Source: Stichopus chloronotus (taxonomy: Eukaryota > Echinodermata > Holothuroidea > Aspidochirotida > Stichopodidae). Taken from it: DNA of 64,000 nt. The DNA is taken from assembly GCA_021234535.1 (NCBI GenBank), contig CM037843.1:42177200-42241199 (forward strand), read 5' to 3'. The notes beneath the pieces were generated by a model. That model worked only from the letters and a program-made list of their open reading frames with translations. It ran no database searches and was not told the DNA's origin. Shown in pieces: positions 46,965-59,533 of the stretch. The position numbers and the translations under genes were made by a program. Position 1 is the first letter of the stretch. Each line of letters opens with the position of its first letter.

Positions 46965-47060
46965 GCATGGGCGTCAACAGGTGGGGGACGGGGGGGGACA
47001 TGTCCCCTCCACTTCCAAAAGTGGAGGGGATATCATATCATTTGTCCCACTCACTTCTCA
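46965..47060 (+). repeat. Dispersed repeat (GGGGACATGTCCCC type), copy 1
   Basis: CATGGGCGTCAACAGG, GGGGGGACATGTCCCCTCC and an AGTGGAGGGGA segment match, in diverged form, CATGGGTGTCGATTGG, GGGGGACATGTTACCCC and AGTGGCGGGTA at 60046-60130. Confidence 0.6.
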
Positions 47061-47788
47061 AATCACTTATCTGAAAAAAAATCACATGCATATGCGCGAT
47101 TTTCTATCACAATTGCTGAGCTGATTCAAGTAGAATCAAACTTAAGAATCATTATCAATAAATTGCACTGGAAATTAGAACAGCGCTTGGCCCTTTATCC
47201 CCCTTCCTCAGTCCGATATTCACCCTCCCCGCTTCGTCGGAGACCTCTGATAAAACTTTGTGCGATGTTTGAACGATGTTTTAGAGTGTTTTGTGGAAGC
47301 ACCCTTTCTCGCCCGAAATGGAATTCCAATTGCCCTACACTGTGAATCAGAGAAAACAACGACACATTTCAACTTCAAGTAATTAAGGTTACATGCATTC
47401 GCCGGATACGGTAGATCTTTATTGCTGAGTGCCGGCTAGGCGCTACACACGCTCTGTGTGCCTTTTTCTGATTATTATTATTAAAAGTATCTGGGCACAT
47501 AACACCTGACGTCTCGCACCTACATGCATGTATTATATATACTACCTAACTCATCCCGGAGGTGACGGCGCCACTTTTTCAATATTTTGTTTGAGATGGA
47601 CGCTGTGTAATTCGTCTCCCTTAATTGGTATCAGAACAGCATCTTTCTACCAGTACTTTGTCGGAATTTAGTTTTGTGAGACAAAATTTCTCCTCACAGA
47701 TCTGGTTCTGATGTAGCTAAAAGCGGCTCAGGAAGGCCGTCTCTTGCAATCTAGGGGGTCCTGTGCACCCAAAATTTCTTGTACGCTA

Positions 47789-47820
47789 CGCGCCAACCAA
47801 TGGTGGCGCTCCGCCTAGAT
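47789..47820 (+). repeat. GGCGC hairpin box
   Basis: CGCGCCAACCAATGGTGGCG then CTCCGCCTAGAT. It folds through GCGCCA/TGGCGC. It matches the boxes at 45811, 58151 (minus), 59079 and 59534. Confidence 0.75.
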
Positions 47821-49789
47821 AGTATAGTGTCCCTCTCACTTCCTGAAACTTGCTGACGTCCATGGTACGTAGACGTCGATGGAAACTGTTTTTTTCCCCT
47901 AAATATTTGGACAAATTGATATCCTAAACTGCCTTTGGTGTCCTTGGGACGTCTTTCAATGTCATGCAATACAAAGTTTTTATGTTTCACAATTTGGAAG
48001 CGTCTTCTTGTAAACTTTTTTCCCCTGCAAGGTGGCTTATGATGTCATATTAGGAACCTGTTCATGCACGGGCTACAGATCCACAATAATTCAAAATGCT
48101 CCTGCGTGCACATGCATTTCTTTCAAACATAATCTTTAATCGGGGCTGGTCCATTTGGGGTGTGCAGTAGTATTGGTCCAAGTTCCCATGTGAACCCTAT
48201 GGCCCTTTGGTTTAGCAGAACCGGGTACTAAATAGTAGAAGAACCGGGTAGCAGAACCAGTAGTAAGTACATGACTACTTAACCTCCCTGCAAACAACCT
48301 ACTCCGAACAACAGCATAAACTATCGGTTTTATCTCAGTGTGCGAATTAAGATGGGGGATGGGAGGCATACGTGTGAGCTGACGAAACTGTGTCCAACCG
48401 GATATGGATGAAATTATTTAAAATGACTTTTAATTTAACGTTAGTAATCAACGGAAGTACGATACCTCGAGATGAAGACCTACACTATTTCATTTTCCGA
48501 CATGTGCCGGGGAAAGTGCAATGGAGAAAGTACTATTCACCATGTATTGTTCGTAGCTTTCTGCGACCAAGGGAAACCATCATGTTGATCAACTATAAAC
48601 ACATCATTTACTACTCAGTACTATCTCTACGCATTTCAATCTTAATCAGATTAAAGACAAGAGAGGCAGCATGGAAGTTGATGTCGATGACTTTGTGATA
48701 ATTTTGAAGGCTGCAACCACATTTCTCTTTAGCATAATTTATCAAGTTTCATATCCGATAGCTTTGAAATTGTCACTTTTTATGACAATGTCTTGTAACG
48801 TGTCCGCTTGCATTAGTACTAACTTGAATGTGAAAAAAGTGTCTGGTCACAAATTTTACTATTTCACTCATTAATGGTCACTTACATGGGACACACCCTC
48901 CTAGCTAAGTTGACCATTTGTCATTAGTGCGCGAGGGAAAGTGGAGTAGGTTTGAATATCACAAAACTGGTGAAAGTGTCCTTTTATTGTGCATACGATA
49001 AGATGCAAAATTTCATTGATCCCATGGCACATACATGAATTAAATCAGAATGTTTACGTTTTCAGAGGAGCAGATAAATGAGAGTGACGTCCATTTCATT
49101 TTCATGATAAAATTCCAGTAGTTGTCTTCATTCAAAACAAAAATCAAATGAGAACTGCATATATTAGGTGAAAGAAGTGAAACTTTAACAACTTCCTCGT
49201 GTGTGAAGGAAGAATTTGATTGGTAATTTCAAATGTACCTCACAATAAGGTTATTAAAGGTCACAACATGCTTACCTTTATTTCATTCATGAAGAACACA
49301 TAACCCAGTGTTGCTGGTATTGGTAGGTACCCATGCACAGTTTCACTCATTCTTATTTGATTCTTTGTGGGTGTTCCATTCAAAATTAGGACTCTCATAG
49401 TTCTTTAAACGGCTATAGTTATTCTCATTACTTACTGAATAATATTATGTAGAAAGTCACAGGTTATTCGTAACAACATTTTCTGTCCACTTTTTTCATG
49501 ATCGGTTTATCTACATTATCGCTTCGTTTTAGGCCTACATTATCGGTTAATTATTACACTCTTGTAACGGGCCTACGTTAGTCTTTCTTTATTTTGACTG
49601 GAGATGTTAATAAATTCTGGTCCTATGACCCTGTTTATTGATTATTTTTTTCTCCCCATCTGGTGACAAGTTCCTGGATATCCGTATAGCACACCGATGC
49701 AAAACCCTGACAAACTGCATAAGTATGTAGTCATTACGTGTAGCTGGAGTGCGTACTGTGCAGTTAGTAGTTCAACTATATCAGTCAAT

Positions 49790-50150
49790 CCTAACATGAT
49801 ATCATACATGTTTATGAGTTCTCGAGAGGAACATACCCTAACCACTATGGTTTATCTGGATACCAAGTCATGTTCTATCATGCATAAAAGGTCTTCTCGA
49901 GACATGATTTTAGCACATCATGTGTATTTTGTGAGGACTAGATATGATTGTAAATGTATCTCATGAATATTCAAGACCTTACAATAATATTTACCACTGC
50001 CTCACAGAATTTCCATAATGTGCCAAAATCGTGTCTCGAGAAGACCCTTTTCTGCATGATACAACATGACGTGATATCGAGACATACCATCATGGTTTGT
50101 TCGTTCGATGAAACCTTATCACGTATGATATCATGTGAGGATTGGCTGTA
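49790..50150. repeat. Inverted pair of a dispersed repeat (foldback-like)
   Basis: The left arm, about 49790-49925 read on the minus strand, and the right arm, about 49995-50150 read on the plus strand, share GTGCYAAAATCRTGTCTCGA, GAAGAC(C)CTTTT, ATGATAVAACATGAC and GATATCATGT(G/T)AGGATTG. A third copy in plus orientation lies at 59703-59870. Confidence 0.75.
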
Positions 50151-50381
50151 ATGTTACACTTTGTTTGGGATATTAGAAAATACATGCTGAACATCGTTCA
50201 CAATCTGCGGAGGCGTATTGATCTAATTATTGCATGGTTCTAGAAGGAACATTTGTTTGCAAAAGTTACGTTCCTCCAATGGAAATTTGTCTTCGTCTCT
50301 TGAATTTACCAAAGGGATGACATTCTCTCAGTCGTGAATGTGTCACACAACTCATGAAACCCATGAACTATTAGAATTAGG

Positions 50382-50590
50382 TCAATCTTCCATAACCTTT
50401 ATGTTTATGTTGTCAACGCCCTGAGAGTTCGAATATCGACTTCTTTGAACGTTTGACTTAATGTCTTTCCTCCTCTTCTTCTTCTCGCAGCAAAATTGCA
50501 GAACGATAAGAAACGCCCCTCCAATGAAGTAGAAGACGGCATTAATGATGAACGCCATGGTGTAGGACCCAGAGATATCGTACACTGCAC
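50382..50590 (-). CDS. MCT-like transporter exon 6 (C-terminus)
   Basis: Acceptor TTTCCAACAG on the minus strand. Encodes GAVYDISGSYTMAFIINAVF and a helix, then the basic tail CCEKKKRRKD, ending in TGA at 50384-50382. Confidence 0.88.
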
Positions 50591-53500
50591 CTGTTGGAAA
50601 TAATGGAATTATGTGAACGTGAAAATGAAAAGATAGCATGATATAAAACTGAAGTCGGTTGTGTGTATGACGTTACTTTATTCATTGGTTTAAGACATAT
50701 ACATACGTATATCTTAATGTTCAATCAGCTATGTAGTCTGTTCCATTGGCATGCTCAAAGGATGGTGTGGTGGGGAGAGACGGCTTTTGATATCGCAGAG
50801 CTTTGTTCAGAGACTTGTAGTATTTGCTCACACTAAGGTAGGTACATTGTGGTATGATGAATGCTGCTAAGTGAATGTCAGGTGGCGAACATCGTCGTAT
50901 TTGTTAGGTTCCAAATTTTTTTTTAATGTATTCTGATAACACGACCTAAAATCAGACTATACCACAAATTTTGGAAGATTAATTGAATCCCTTTGAGACG
51001 ATTATCGGATACTATTTTTTTTTTTTTTGAAGAAAGATGCCCCGGTATTGCTTGATAAAATCAAAGAAATCTACATTATGTATGCAACAGTCTGCCTTAA
51101 TTACATGGTTATAGCGACACTAAAATACATACATTAGTACATAATTACCTGCCGGAAGAGTTCCTATGCCGAATCCTACGCCAAGAGCTATCATGCCAAG
51201 GGTTACACCTTGATCTGAATTGGTGACTTGCAGCATTTCGACGGCAACTTTGAAGGGAAGAATGTTATACCAAGCTCGGCCCACCCCTATAACTGGAGAT
51301 GAAATATTCCAAAGAGTGAAAGGTGATTACCATTGAAGTTCCTATATGCAATATAAACCTTATGAAACTATTTTGTGTATTTTATCTCATTTCACTACTG
51401 ATTTATTAAAGTCACGCTTTACAAGTATATACGTCTCATAAACAAAAAATCAAGCCTCTACGTCATTAGTTTCAAGAAGACAAATCGTTATGCATGCCAC
51501 ATAAAATACAGAGTCCATCTGACTAATTGCACTGATTCGGTTGATGACTTGTCATGACAGTGGTGAGAGAGCAGTTTATTTTATCGCCTCTTCTGACCAC
51601 ACGATTCCTTTCCCAAATATTATCACTATTTCCAAAAAGGACCCTCATCGCCTCATTCATTTATTTGAACGAATGGAGTAAAATTATAGTGTCAACACAA
51701 TTTCCTTGCCATATATACGAAGCAGTCGTTTGGATGTTTTACAAAAATGATGGGTATAACATTCTTTAAAGAGCAAGTGTTAACAATTCTTTACTTCATG
51801 AAATGATTGAAAGTTCCAATGTGAGGCCAGGAATGACGATGAAACGGTAACTGATGGGCAATTATACAACCTTTTTTGTTTTTTCCATAAGTCAAAGTTT
51901 TTAAATGTATGGATCAAAACTATACTTACATACACAGCAAGCGGCTAGAACTGATTTAATGGGACACAACACAAAGAGGGTAGTAACAATGACAGCAAGG
52001 CAATTGACGATGGTAAGAGTCTTTACTGCTTCAAGGTACCTACTTGGTATCACAATGATGGAGACCTTACCAACGAAATCTGAAATTGTCATGATTGTTA
52101 GGTAGACAAAGATGTCGTCTGCAGAAGCTGAAATGCTCTCAAAATAGCTGACCTGTGAGGTGTAATGAGTAAAAATGGGTCTTTTTAGATCTTATACTTC
52201 ATATAAATATTTCATTTGTGTCATGCTTCTACTACGAAAGAATTTTGAAACTTAATTGAAAACATTTATTTTAATGAAAAATGTAATTTTACCGAGTTCA
52301 CCCAATAAACGGACCAAGACATCGCGGGGAAACAGAGGGCGAAAAATATGGCCCACGCCCTCCATAGGAAGATTAAATGAAGCCAGCGTTTCCGCTTAAC
52401 CGTAGGATTATTTTTTTGAGGTTGTTCTTTAACCTCATCATCAACTTTTGCACTGACTGATGAGATGATGATTTCCTTGCTGTTTCCTTCATCTTCCTCC
52501 ACGACTTTGGAAGAATCTGTGCTCGTTCTTGATGGTTGCTTCGAAGAATCCTCTCTTGGAGTGATCAAGAATGAAACTGGGACTGAAGATATTGATGAGA
52601 AAACGAAAGTAATTTGAAGAGTCCTTCTCCACCCAACGACTGGAATTATTTTCTCGTAGGCTAACGACAGGAAAATTGTACCTATAGAGAGAGAGAGAGA
52701 GAGAGAAAAGGAGAAATGTGCGATTCAGATTGTGTATGGATTCCATGCCTGTGTGCATAGGATAGCACAGGAGCAGAGTATACTGAAACACACGATCAAG
52801 AAAAGCACACACTGCACTCGTATTTACGGTAATGCGACTACTGCAGTAAATATTGTCCGTTATAGACATGGTCAAAAACAAAAACTACTCTATAATGAGA
52901 AAAAGAACTGTAGATGTATTTACCAACAACCATGTATTGGATATTTAAAGACAAATAGTGAAGTAAAATACTTTCATTTAAACAACGTGATACGAATTTA
53001 ACAGGACTAGGGTCAAGTTTGCGATCTCTTTTTGCTTTGGTAAACCTCTTCAGTCCTGCAAATTAACATAATGAGGTGGATGCGTATTCTTACTCTTATA
53101 ATTTACTTTTACTTAGTCTCACTCGCCAACTATACTTTGTTAATGTGCTCAAAACAGCTGCAGCTTGCATTTTGCGGGTTCCTTTTCCCCTAACGACCTA
53201 AAAGTTTCTTCATTTACCAAAGGAGGCTCCTAACAGTGCCATGCTGGTCGCCTGGGATTGGTTGCGTGATGAGAAAGTCTTGAAGATGACACATACGATA
53301 GAGTGGATGGATATCCCCAATGCTGTACCGCATATAAGACCAAAGAATATCAAGACTCCTGCGTAGTTCGTCGCAAATGACGTCATAAGTTAACAACACG
53401 ACGCCAGTACACAGCCGAGGACGGTTGTAAATCGATGGCCAATATAATATTCGATGGGAACAGCTAGAGGACCTCCAAGGAAACTGGTCGACCATGACGT

Positions 53501-56500
53501 GGATCCGACCCATCCTGAGAGAAAACGGTGACAAATGCAAAAATAATAAATGCTGCATGTTTACTGACTGTGCCAATCTGGGATGCTTTGATGTAATACC
53601 AAAAATGGCAGGATCATATGAAAAACTTTCATTTTCACAAACTGTAAGGTAAGAAACCTGTGCTGAGTTCTATATAAGCAGCTCAGGAATTATTGTGAAA
53701 AGGCTGCACCTGTTGCATGACCCCTCTAACCTACTGTACAAAAGTGATTCCAGGGACTGGAGTCACTTTTGTGACAAACATAGAGCACAATGGTTACTTA
53801 ACCTGCGCCTTCTTAAACAGCTAACACGGTGGATGTTTCTTTTCAAGATTTAAAGCAGTCATAAAACAAGCAAACTGATTTCAAATCAGATAAATCGTGA
53901 TTTTTCCAATAAAATCATGACTTTCATGAGAATCAAGAAATAAACACAAAATAGGCAACATGCATGAATACAAAAACAAAACAAAAAAACTTATCAGCGA
54001 TGGTTAACAATGACATACTTATTAAGGTATTTTTTTTTAATGTGCAATGTTTCACGATTTTTTTTAATGTGCAATGTTTCACGATCTTTATCATGTATAT
54101 GGGCAAGGTGTTCCACGTTTTGGTCCCAACGAAGCGAATGGTAAGCTGTGAAATGTCAAGTGGCAAATAGTTTGATGCAAGTTACTTGAAGAACGGCTAG
54201 GGTAGGAGTGCATGCTGCTATGAAATTGAGAGTAATTCCCGAAGATGGACGGAGATTATTAAACCAGTTGAAAAAATGACCATGGCTACAGAAAACTTTT
54301 TACATCATACAAACTGAGAACATGCAGACTAACAAAGAGTTTTGTAATAATGTCGAAGTAATTAACGTTGTACAGTATGTGCAAGGAAAAGAAAGGGGGA
54401 AAAGATTACCTGACACAAAATCTGAAAGAGAATATGCACTCATCCTCCAGATAACTGAATATGAAAGTTGTCTCGATATTTTTGTTGGCCATACAAAATT
54501 CAGACTCTCCAAGAAAACGTACCAGTCAATCACCGTTACTTGAAATCAATCAGACCAATGGGGATGGATATGACTGTTCATTTATGGAAGAAATGGGGCT
54601 AAAATAATGTTTATTGACTATGACATACTCTGTGGAATTTGACTTTCCCTGAGAAATTTTCAACTCATATTCCAGCTTTAAGATACTTTTTCACCTGTGT
54701 GTTTGATATGATCATACCACGAATGATGTTTATTTGTAAAATTTCCTCCAATTTTCTATCAATAGAAATTTTGATATCATCTGCTCAAAGCTAAGTTCTA
54801 TAGCCATTCCCTTCAAGGCTCTTGGATGGTGAGCTGAATATAACAAAAGTCGTTTTCTGAACATTAAAAAAATGTGTTTGCACAAAACCAATTATAAAAT
54901 CATCTTGGATTGTGCTTAAGTGGAGGAAACTATAATGACTAGGCCGAAAACGAACAAGGTTATATCATTAACATATGTATTGCGTGAAACGTTGTACTTA
55001 GAATATCAAGATCAGTCACATAATGAATAGATTTGAGTGTCACCCTTGAGGAGTCCACAAGTAATACTGTAGGTTTTCGACAGAAATCTACATTATTAAT
55101 GGCAACAACTTGTTGTCTGTTAGCAGTAGCCTTGACTCTCTCGTGTTCTAATTTATTAAGTAATAAACCATAATTAAACGTGTTGAATACCTTGGAAAAA
55201 TCAAGGAATGCACCAGACTCATAATGGTTGTTCTGAAAAGCCTCAGTTATATATTGTTGGAAATAAATGCCATTTATCGTGGAACGAACAGGCAGAAAGC
55301 CAACATGATAATCATATACTAAATTGTGCTTAACTGGAGATGCATAAGTGCGAGAGAACATTTTTCGAGTAGCTTCAAAAGACATTGTAATATACCGAGA
55401 TGGGTCTATAATTACGGATTTCTCATCACCCAATTAAAAAGCAGGAACAAAACAATCATTTTGTAGTGACAAAACAGTATTACAAGGGTGTGTAGGCTTA
55501 GGGAAACACATAATAAATGAGCAACATGTATAAAAATTAGGCCCACATGACGAAATTACGTCAACGCCAATTGAAGTATTCTTGAGAAATAGAGTAGTCC
55601 TAATGACTCCATCTTTAATCGCTGGTCTAATAAAAAGGGAGTAACCCGACTTGACCGTAAGTAGTTCGAAAAGGGTGAATGGTCGGTAGGGACTTTCTGT
55701 TGAGTAAGTGCATCCATATTGATGAAATAGTGGTTAGAAATTTTACTAAATTTTGCAAGAGTGGGGACCGTAACATTGCGCTTAATGCAAACAGGGGACT
55801 AATTAGTACCTCCTCGACGGTAAAATAGAATTAATTGACAGTGATGTGCGTCTATATAGTGTATGTCGTGGTACCCCTGAACAGATTAGTGAAGTAAGAT
55901 TTCCTATGAGAGATTTTTTTCCAAGTGACTGAACCAGTTATAAGACACACAAGGGCGTAGGTATATGTTTCCTGGATTAATTAGAATTTATTCATGGAAC
56001 TTATTCAACCTCCACGTGCACACTTCAATGTTCTTCATATGAAGAGAAGGAAGAAATCGTCACCGTAATTTAAACTTCGACGTGTCGGGAAAATCCGCCC
56101 ATCAAACTTAATCTCCTTCGTTTTTAGGCCTAAATGGAAAAGTTGAGCCTGGAAATGCACCAACTGGTCACACAATAAAAAAAAAACTTTTAATTCTTGT
56201 CAAACCATTCAGTTTCCCCAAAACATCGGCAATAGCTTCATCTCCTTGAAACATTACACGTAAGATGAGTTACGGAAGATGCATTATTTAAGTTCTGAAA
56301 AACAAATACAATATTTCCATTTGAAACAGAACTACCATATTGCATGCACAATTACAGTATTAAGTGAGAAGTTACTTCTAGGCTATGGTGGAAAACATTT
56401 TTCTGTGGAGACCGAAGGAGCACATTGTCCAGTGGCGGAAGATATCTTTGGCGGAATGGTAAGGCCAGGTCTAATGTCAGTTCGATGATCAGACTTAAGT

Positions 56501-56691
56501 TTACCAAGGATATGACCTACTATAGTTAACATACCTGACTGTATAGTTGTCGCATTTAGTTCCTTCTGTATTACCGTAAATAGTCTGGCGTATGAATTGG
56601 CCGGAGACAATATGCCGCAGAAAACGAGGAATCCAGCGATAACTATTAAGTAACTCTGCCTTTTGTGAATAAAATGTGTCATTACATCCAT
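50382..56691 (-). CDS. MCT-like (SLC16-type) major facilitator transporter, six exons, in-frame stop at codon 94
   Basis: Minus-strand exons 56691-56535, 53514-53218, 52681-52293, 52152-51930, 51292-51149 and 50590-50382 join in phase with GT-AG introns into 473 codons, normal for a 12-helix monocarboxylate-transporter-like protein. Features include a helix YLIVIAGFLVFCGIL at the start, a GWVGSTSWST stretch, a hydrophilic central loop (about residues 187-245, rich in S, E, D and K) between the two halves, and near the end GVGFGIGTLPAGAVYDISGS then YTMAF. The end matches the G-x-x-x-G-P-P-x-A-G-x-x-Y-D-x-T-G-S-Y pattern of MCT helices 10-11. The classical helix-1 DGGWGW motif is absent, so substrate cannot be named. 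Codon 94 (53392-53390) is TAA, with frame and similarity intact on both sides. This could be a real nonsense change or a sequence error. Confidence 0.82.
51149..51292 (-). CDS. MCT-like transporter exon 5
   Basis: Acceptor CATCTCCAG, donor GTAATT. Encodes IGVGRAWYNILPFKVAVEML and TLGMIALGVGFGIGTLPA. This exon has no long ATG-initiated frame and was found through splice-phase matching. Confidence 0.82.
51930..52152 (-). CDS. MCT-like transporter exon 4
   Basis: Acceptor CCTCACAG, donor GTAAGT. Encodes VSYFESISASADDIFVYLTI and further helices (TLTIVNCLAVIVTTLFVLC). Confidence 0.85.
52293..52681 (-). CDS. MCT-like transporter exon 3 (central loop)
   Basis: Acceptor is a CT repeat followed by ATAG; donor GTAAAA. 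Encodes GTIFLSLAYEKIIPVVGWRR, a helix, a long charged serine-rich cytosolic loop, and HLIFLWRAWAIFFALCFPAM, the start of the second half. Confidence 0.88.
52683..52706 (-). promoter_or_regulatory. CT-repeat polypyrimidine tract of exon 3
   Basis: On the minus strand, a run of CT dinucleotides directly precedes the ATAG acceptor of exon 3, so a microsatellite serves as the polypyrimidine tract. Confidence 0.75.
53218..53514 (-). CDS. MCT-like transporter exon 2, with in-frame TAA
   Basis: Acceptor TTCTCTCAG, donor GTAAAT. Encodes GWVGSTSWSTSFLGGPLA, then TTVLGCVLASCC, a TAA stop (53392-53390), then LMTSFATNYAGVLIFFGLIC and NQSQATSMALLGASFG. Similarity continues in the same frame after the stop, so a single substitution rather than an indel explains it. 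Confidence 0.82.
53930..55440 (-). mobile_element. Degenerate LINE in the first intron of the MCT-like gene
   Basis: The minus strand carries RT motifs in order: IIDPSRYITMSFEATRKMFS and HNLVYDYHVGFLPVRST near 55.3 kb, GAFLDFSKVFNTFNYGLLLN near 55.2 kb, then a decayed N-V-Q-K-T segment near 54.9 kb. The C-terminal ISQLTIRFVGTKTWNTLP lies near 54.1 kb. Multiple stops and frameshifts are present, and the catalytic aspartate box is not recognisable. The element runs in the same orientation as the host gene. Confidence 0.8.
55440..56530. other. Intron 1 remainder of the MCT-like gene
   Basis: May include eroded upstream parts of the LINE. No other feature was recognised. Confidence 0.4.
56535..56691 (-). 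CDS. MCT-like transporter exon 1
   Basis: The first ATG on the minus strand is at 56691 (MDVMTHFIHKRQSYLIV), following a GTG that is not used as a start in animals. The exon ends TACAGTCAG before GTATGT, phase 1. Contains helix 1 and SYARLFTVIQKELNATT. Confidence 0.8.
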
Positions 56692-58150
56692 CACTTGCCT
56701 ATATAGGCTACACGGAACTACGCACCCACTGTGCTAGGGTAAAATGGCCTAGCCATTAATCTCGTCCGTTAATTTCGTCAGGCTCCGTTCAGCTTACAAC
56801 TTAATGTGTGTATGGAAAGAAAATATCAATACAGACATCCCGTGAAAGTACTGTAACTGTTTCTTTTTTTTTTTCGATCTGAATATTTCAAGCATGTCCA
56901 TCTACATACTGAAGTAGTCATAGCCAGCTGGGAGACAGCAATAGATTGTCAATTATGAGAAATGTTGGAACAAAACAAACGAATCCAATGGAGTTTTTCT
57001 ATCATATAACAACGTATTCCATTCTTAACTGGTTAGCTTTCAGCATTTCGAATACGTGGACAAATTCTTTAACTATACGTCATGGACTGATTTCAGATTA
57101 AACGCAGGTTGCAGTCTAAAGATTCACCAGCGTGAATACGGGGTTGATTTGCGAATTCCTCTTGTTGGTGAATGCGAGAATGGTTTATTGATTTGTACGC
57201 CTGTAAGGACAGTATTGCACTGAAAATTAAGACAGCGGTCGTGTACCCTAATAATACATGTCCTACTGCCTCAGTGTGGCCCTTAATCTGTCTTTCCTTT
57301 GTGAGTCTCCTTAGTGGAAAAGAAGCTTTTCAACCTCGAGGTTGTTATGGTCAAGGCAGCAATTCTTTTGTTGTCATACCGTCCAGTAAAGGTCAGCTAT
57401 TCACAAAGAATCACTCGGCATTCACATTTCACAAAGAGTCTTCAACACGTCCAGACATTGGAAGGCGGTCGTGGGTGTCGAGGGTGGGGGATACAGGTTT
57501 TCTCCAAAGAAAGGGGAGGGTTTGATGATGATTGCTCCTGGATGAGGCTCGTCCTGGAGGGTCTAAAGGGAGGGCTGTTCACTTCCCCTTTGGAAAACTT
57601 TTAATTACGTAGGGTGGTCTAGATGCAAAATGGTGCTATAGTTGTCCACATTTTTTTTTCAGTGATTATTTCATTTTGCCCCTCATCTTTTTGAAGAAAT
57701 ATTCATTCTTAGACCTTACCTCGATGATTCAGAATGAAAATGGGGGAGGCCGTTTTACGTTATTGAAAACATCTATAAACCACATTGCCCCATTTCTGTA
57801 CCATCTGTCACATGAAAACAAAATGCCAGTCGATAATTCAGCCTATGCCCATGTTATGTTCATGCAAGGCCGTATCAAGGGTCATATCATGGAGCTCCAT
57901 GGTTATATCTTTGGAGGGGTGTGAAGACCAACAATTCTGAGTACTGAGCAGGATGTATTTCTTTTCAACTCAGTGTCGTAACACTGTCATAGAATTACCA
58001 ATGCCTTAGTCAAGAAGGGATCCATAATTTTTTTTTTCTTATAAAGGAGAGGTGCAGTCTTCAGGAAAAAAAAAAAAAACAATATCCGGGGTTCGGCGGA
58101 ATAAAGAAAAAGTGTACGTTGGGCTGAGTAACTCCAGCAATATCTGAAAC

Positions 58151-58176
58151 GGAGCGCCACCATTAGTTGGCGTAGG
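58151..58176 (-). repeat. GGCGC hairpin box, minus orientation
   Basis: On the minus strand, CCTACGCCAACTAATGGTGG then CGCTCC. Nearly the same as 47789-47820. Confidence 0.75.
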
Positions 58177-58439
58177 CCTACAAGAAAAGTTTGACTTTTC
58201 AAATCCCTCAGATGACCGGCGGGAAGTGCACTTACCGGTTGTTACTTGAGCTGCATGTATCTAACCGTTAACATGCCAACAGAACCCAGTCAAAACTCTC
58301 CTTTTTGTAATAAAAGGTATTACCAACGGCAAACCCAGGGAAATGGGGAAATAATTATCCTGATTTTATTCTGAGTCCAGCAAGTAATACAAAAGTAGAA
58401 AAAGTATATTTAGAAAAAAAAAATAGAAAGACTGAAATT

Positions 58440-58525
58440 ACCTATTTCGCATACACACAAGGTGTCTCGTACATTCTCATTCACCACCGTTTTCGGATGG
58501 ATATCAGTCCGGCCGTCGACGAAAT
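58440..58525 (+). repeat. Dispersed repeat, copy 2 of a pair
   Basis: Diverged partner of 46355-46445: CGCATACACACAAGGTGTCT, then CGTACATTCTCATTCACCA and CAGTCCGGCCG. Confidence 0.55.
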
Positions 58526-59078
58526 TTCTACTTTTTAAATTTGAACTATCTGTTTTTTAAAAGTCAAAATTTCAACCGAGTAGAAACACGTTGGTCGAAA
58601 TTTTTGGAGAAAAAGTTCTTCCTTGAAATTTTGTTTAAATTTCAACTTTGAGAAGGAAAAATTAAAATTGCTACTTTTCTTTCAAACGTCAAAATTTCAA
58701 AGTTTTGACTTTTAGACCTCAGAAAGTGTAAACTCTTAATTCCGACTCTTTACCATTTCCCGTTGAACCACCACAATATTACAATTACATTCACCAATGA
58801 CAATGTTTCTCCACCATTTGCAGTAGTGAATTTTGTACATGTACACATTGTTAATGCTTGTGCTTTGTACTTGCTATATGTTCTTGCATCGACGGTATTG
58901 TCTGTGTGCCCAGAGCGTTTATTCAGCTGGAAAGGTACAAAAGGTTTGATTGTCTTGCCTTGTAGGTTGGGGCCCAGGAGTCAAGAAATTGGACTGCTGC
59001 CGGGGCACCGTTTGAATAGTGCCGTCCTCGATTGGGCTAGTGGAAGAGGGTAGACGACGTGACGCATACGTGACGACG

Positions 59079-59100
59079 TTGATGGCGTTCCGCTTATATC
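59079..59100 (+). repeat. GGCGC box, partial
   Basis: TTGATGGCGTTCCGCTTAT resembles the 3' half of the hairpin box; the 5' half is lost. Confidence 0.5.
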
Positions 59101-59176
59101 CTCCCCCCCCCCCCCCCCCCGCCTCCTAAATTAAATAATAAATTGATTTTACTTAAATTTCAGGCATGAACTCCTT

Positions 59177-59240
59177 ATTTCAAGGCTTGGTACATGTAGT
59201 TTAGAACACCCGGGAAGTGCCGTTTCCGTCCATCTGGGAG
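59177..59240 (+). repeat. Dispersed repeat, box 1 type
   Basis: TTTCAAGGCTTGGTACATG, TTTAGAACACCCGGGAAGTG and CCGTTTCCGTCCATCTGG match 45705-45765 and 60570-60635 in order. Confidence 0.7.
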
Positions 59241-59533
59241 GTGGGGGTGGGGTTCGTGAAGCCAATTTTTTTTTTTGACCCTCAACCCCAAATGAGAGTG
59301 TTCCGCTTCGGCGGTCCTGACAGCATTCAGTCCTCTCCCCAATCTTTACTTCCAAATCCAACCCTCTCACCAAAATCCTGCGTAGGTCGGGGTCTGAATA
59401 ACTATGTAATTTGGCCCCTTTAAAATCGTCTTTAATAAAACCTGTTATGTAACAAGAGACATTCGAAAGTTTTCATTTCCTGCAATGTGGGAACTATGTT
59501 TGTCAAAAACATTCTCGCATGCAGTATACTACC

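Larger units (their letters stand above)
45850..50380. other. Intergenic DNA with dispersed repeat boxes
   Basis: No host gene was recognised. The 153-codon frame at 46884-47345 overlaps repeat DNA related to 60.05 kb and is not considered a gene. CpG density looks higher at about 46.3-47.9 kb than elsewhere. Confidence 0.5.

Noticed and set aside
46884..47345. 153-codon plus-strand open frame as a gene
   Set aside because: It overlaps dispersed repeat sequence (also at 60.05 kb), has low-complexity composition, no recognisable domain and no splice context.
53214..53576. 120-codon minus-strand frame as a protein
   Set aside because: It is the wrong frame of transporter exon 2. The true frame has helices and splice phases matching the neighbouring exons, although it contains a TAA.
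57172..57604. Two overlapping open frames of about 100 codons
   Set aside because: Neither shows a known motif, the frames overlap in different phases, and the DNA is flanked by repeat sequence.
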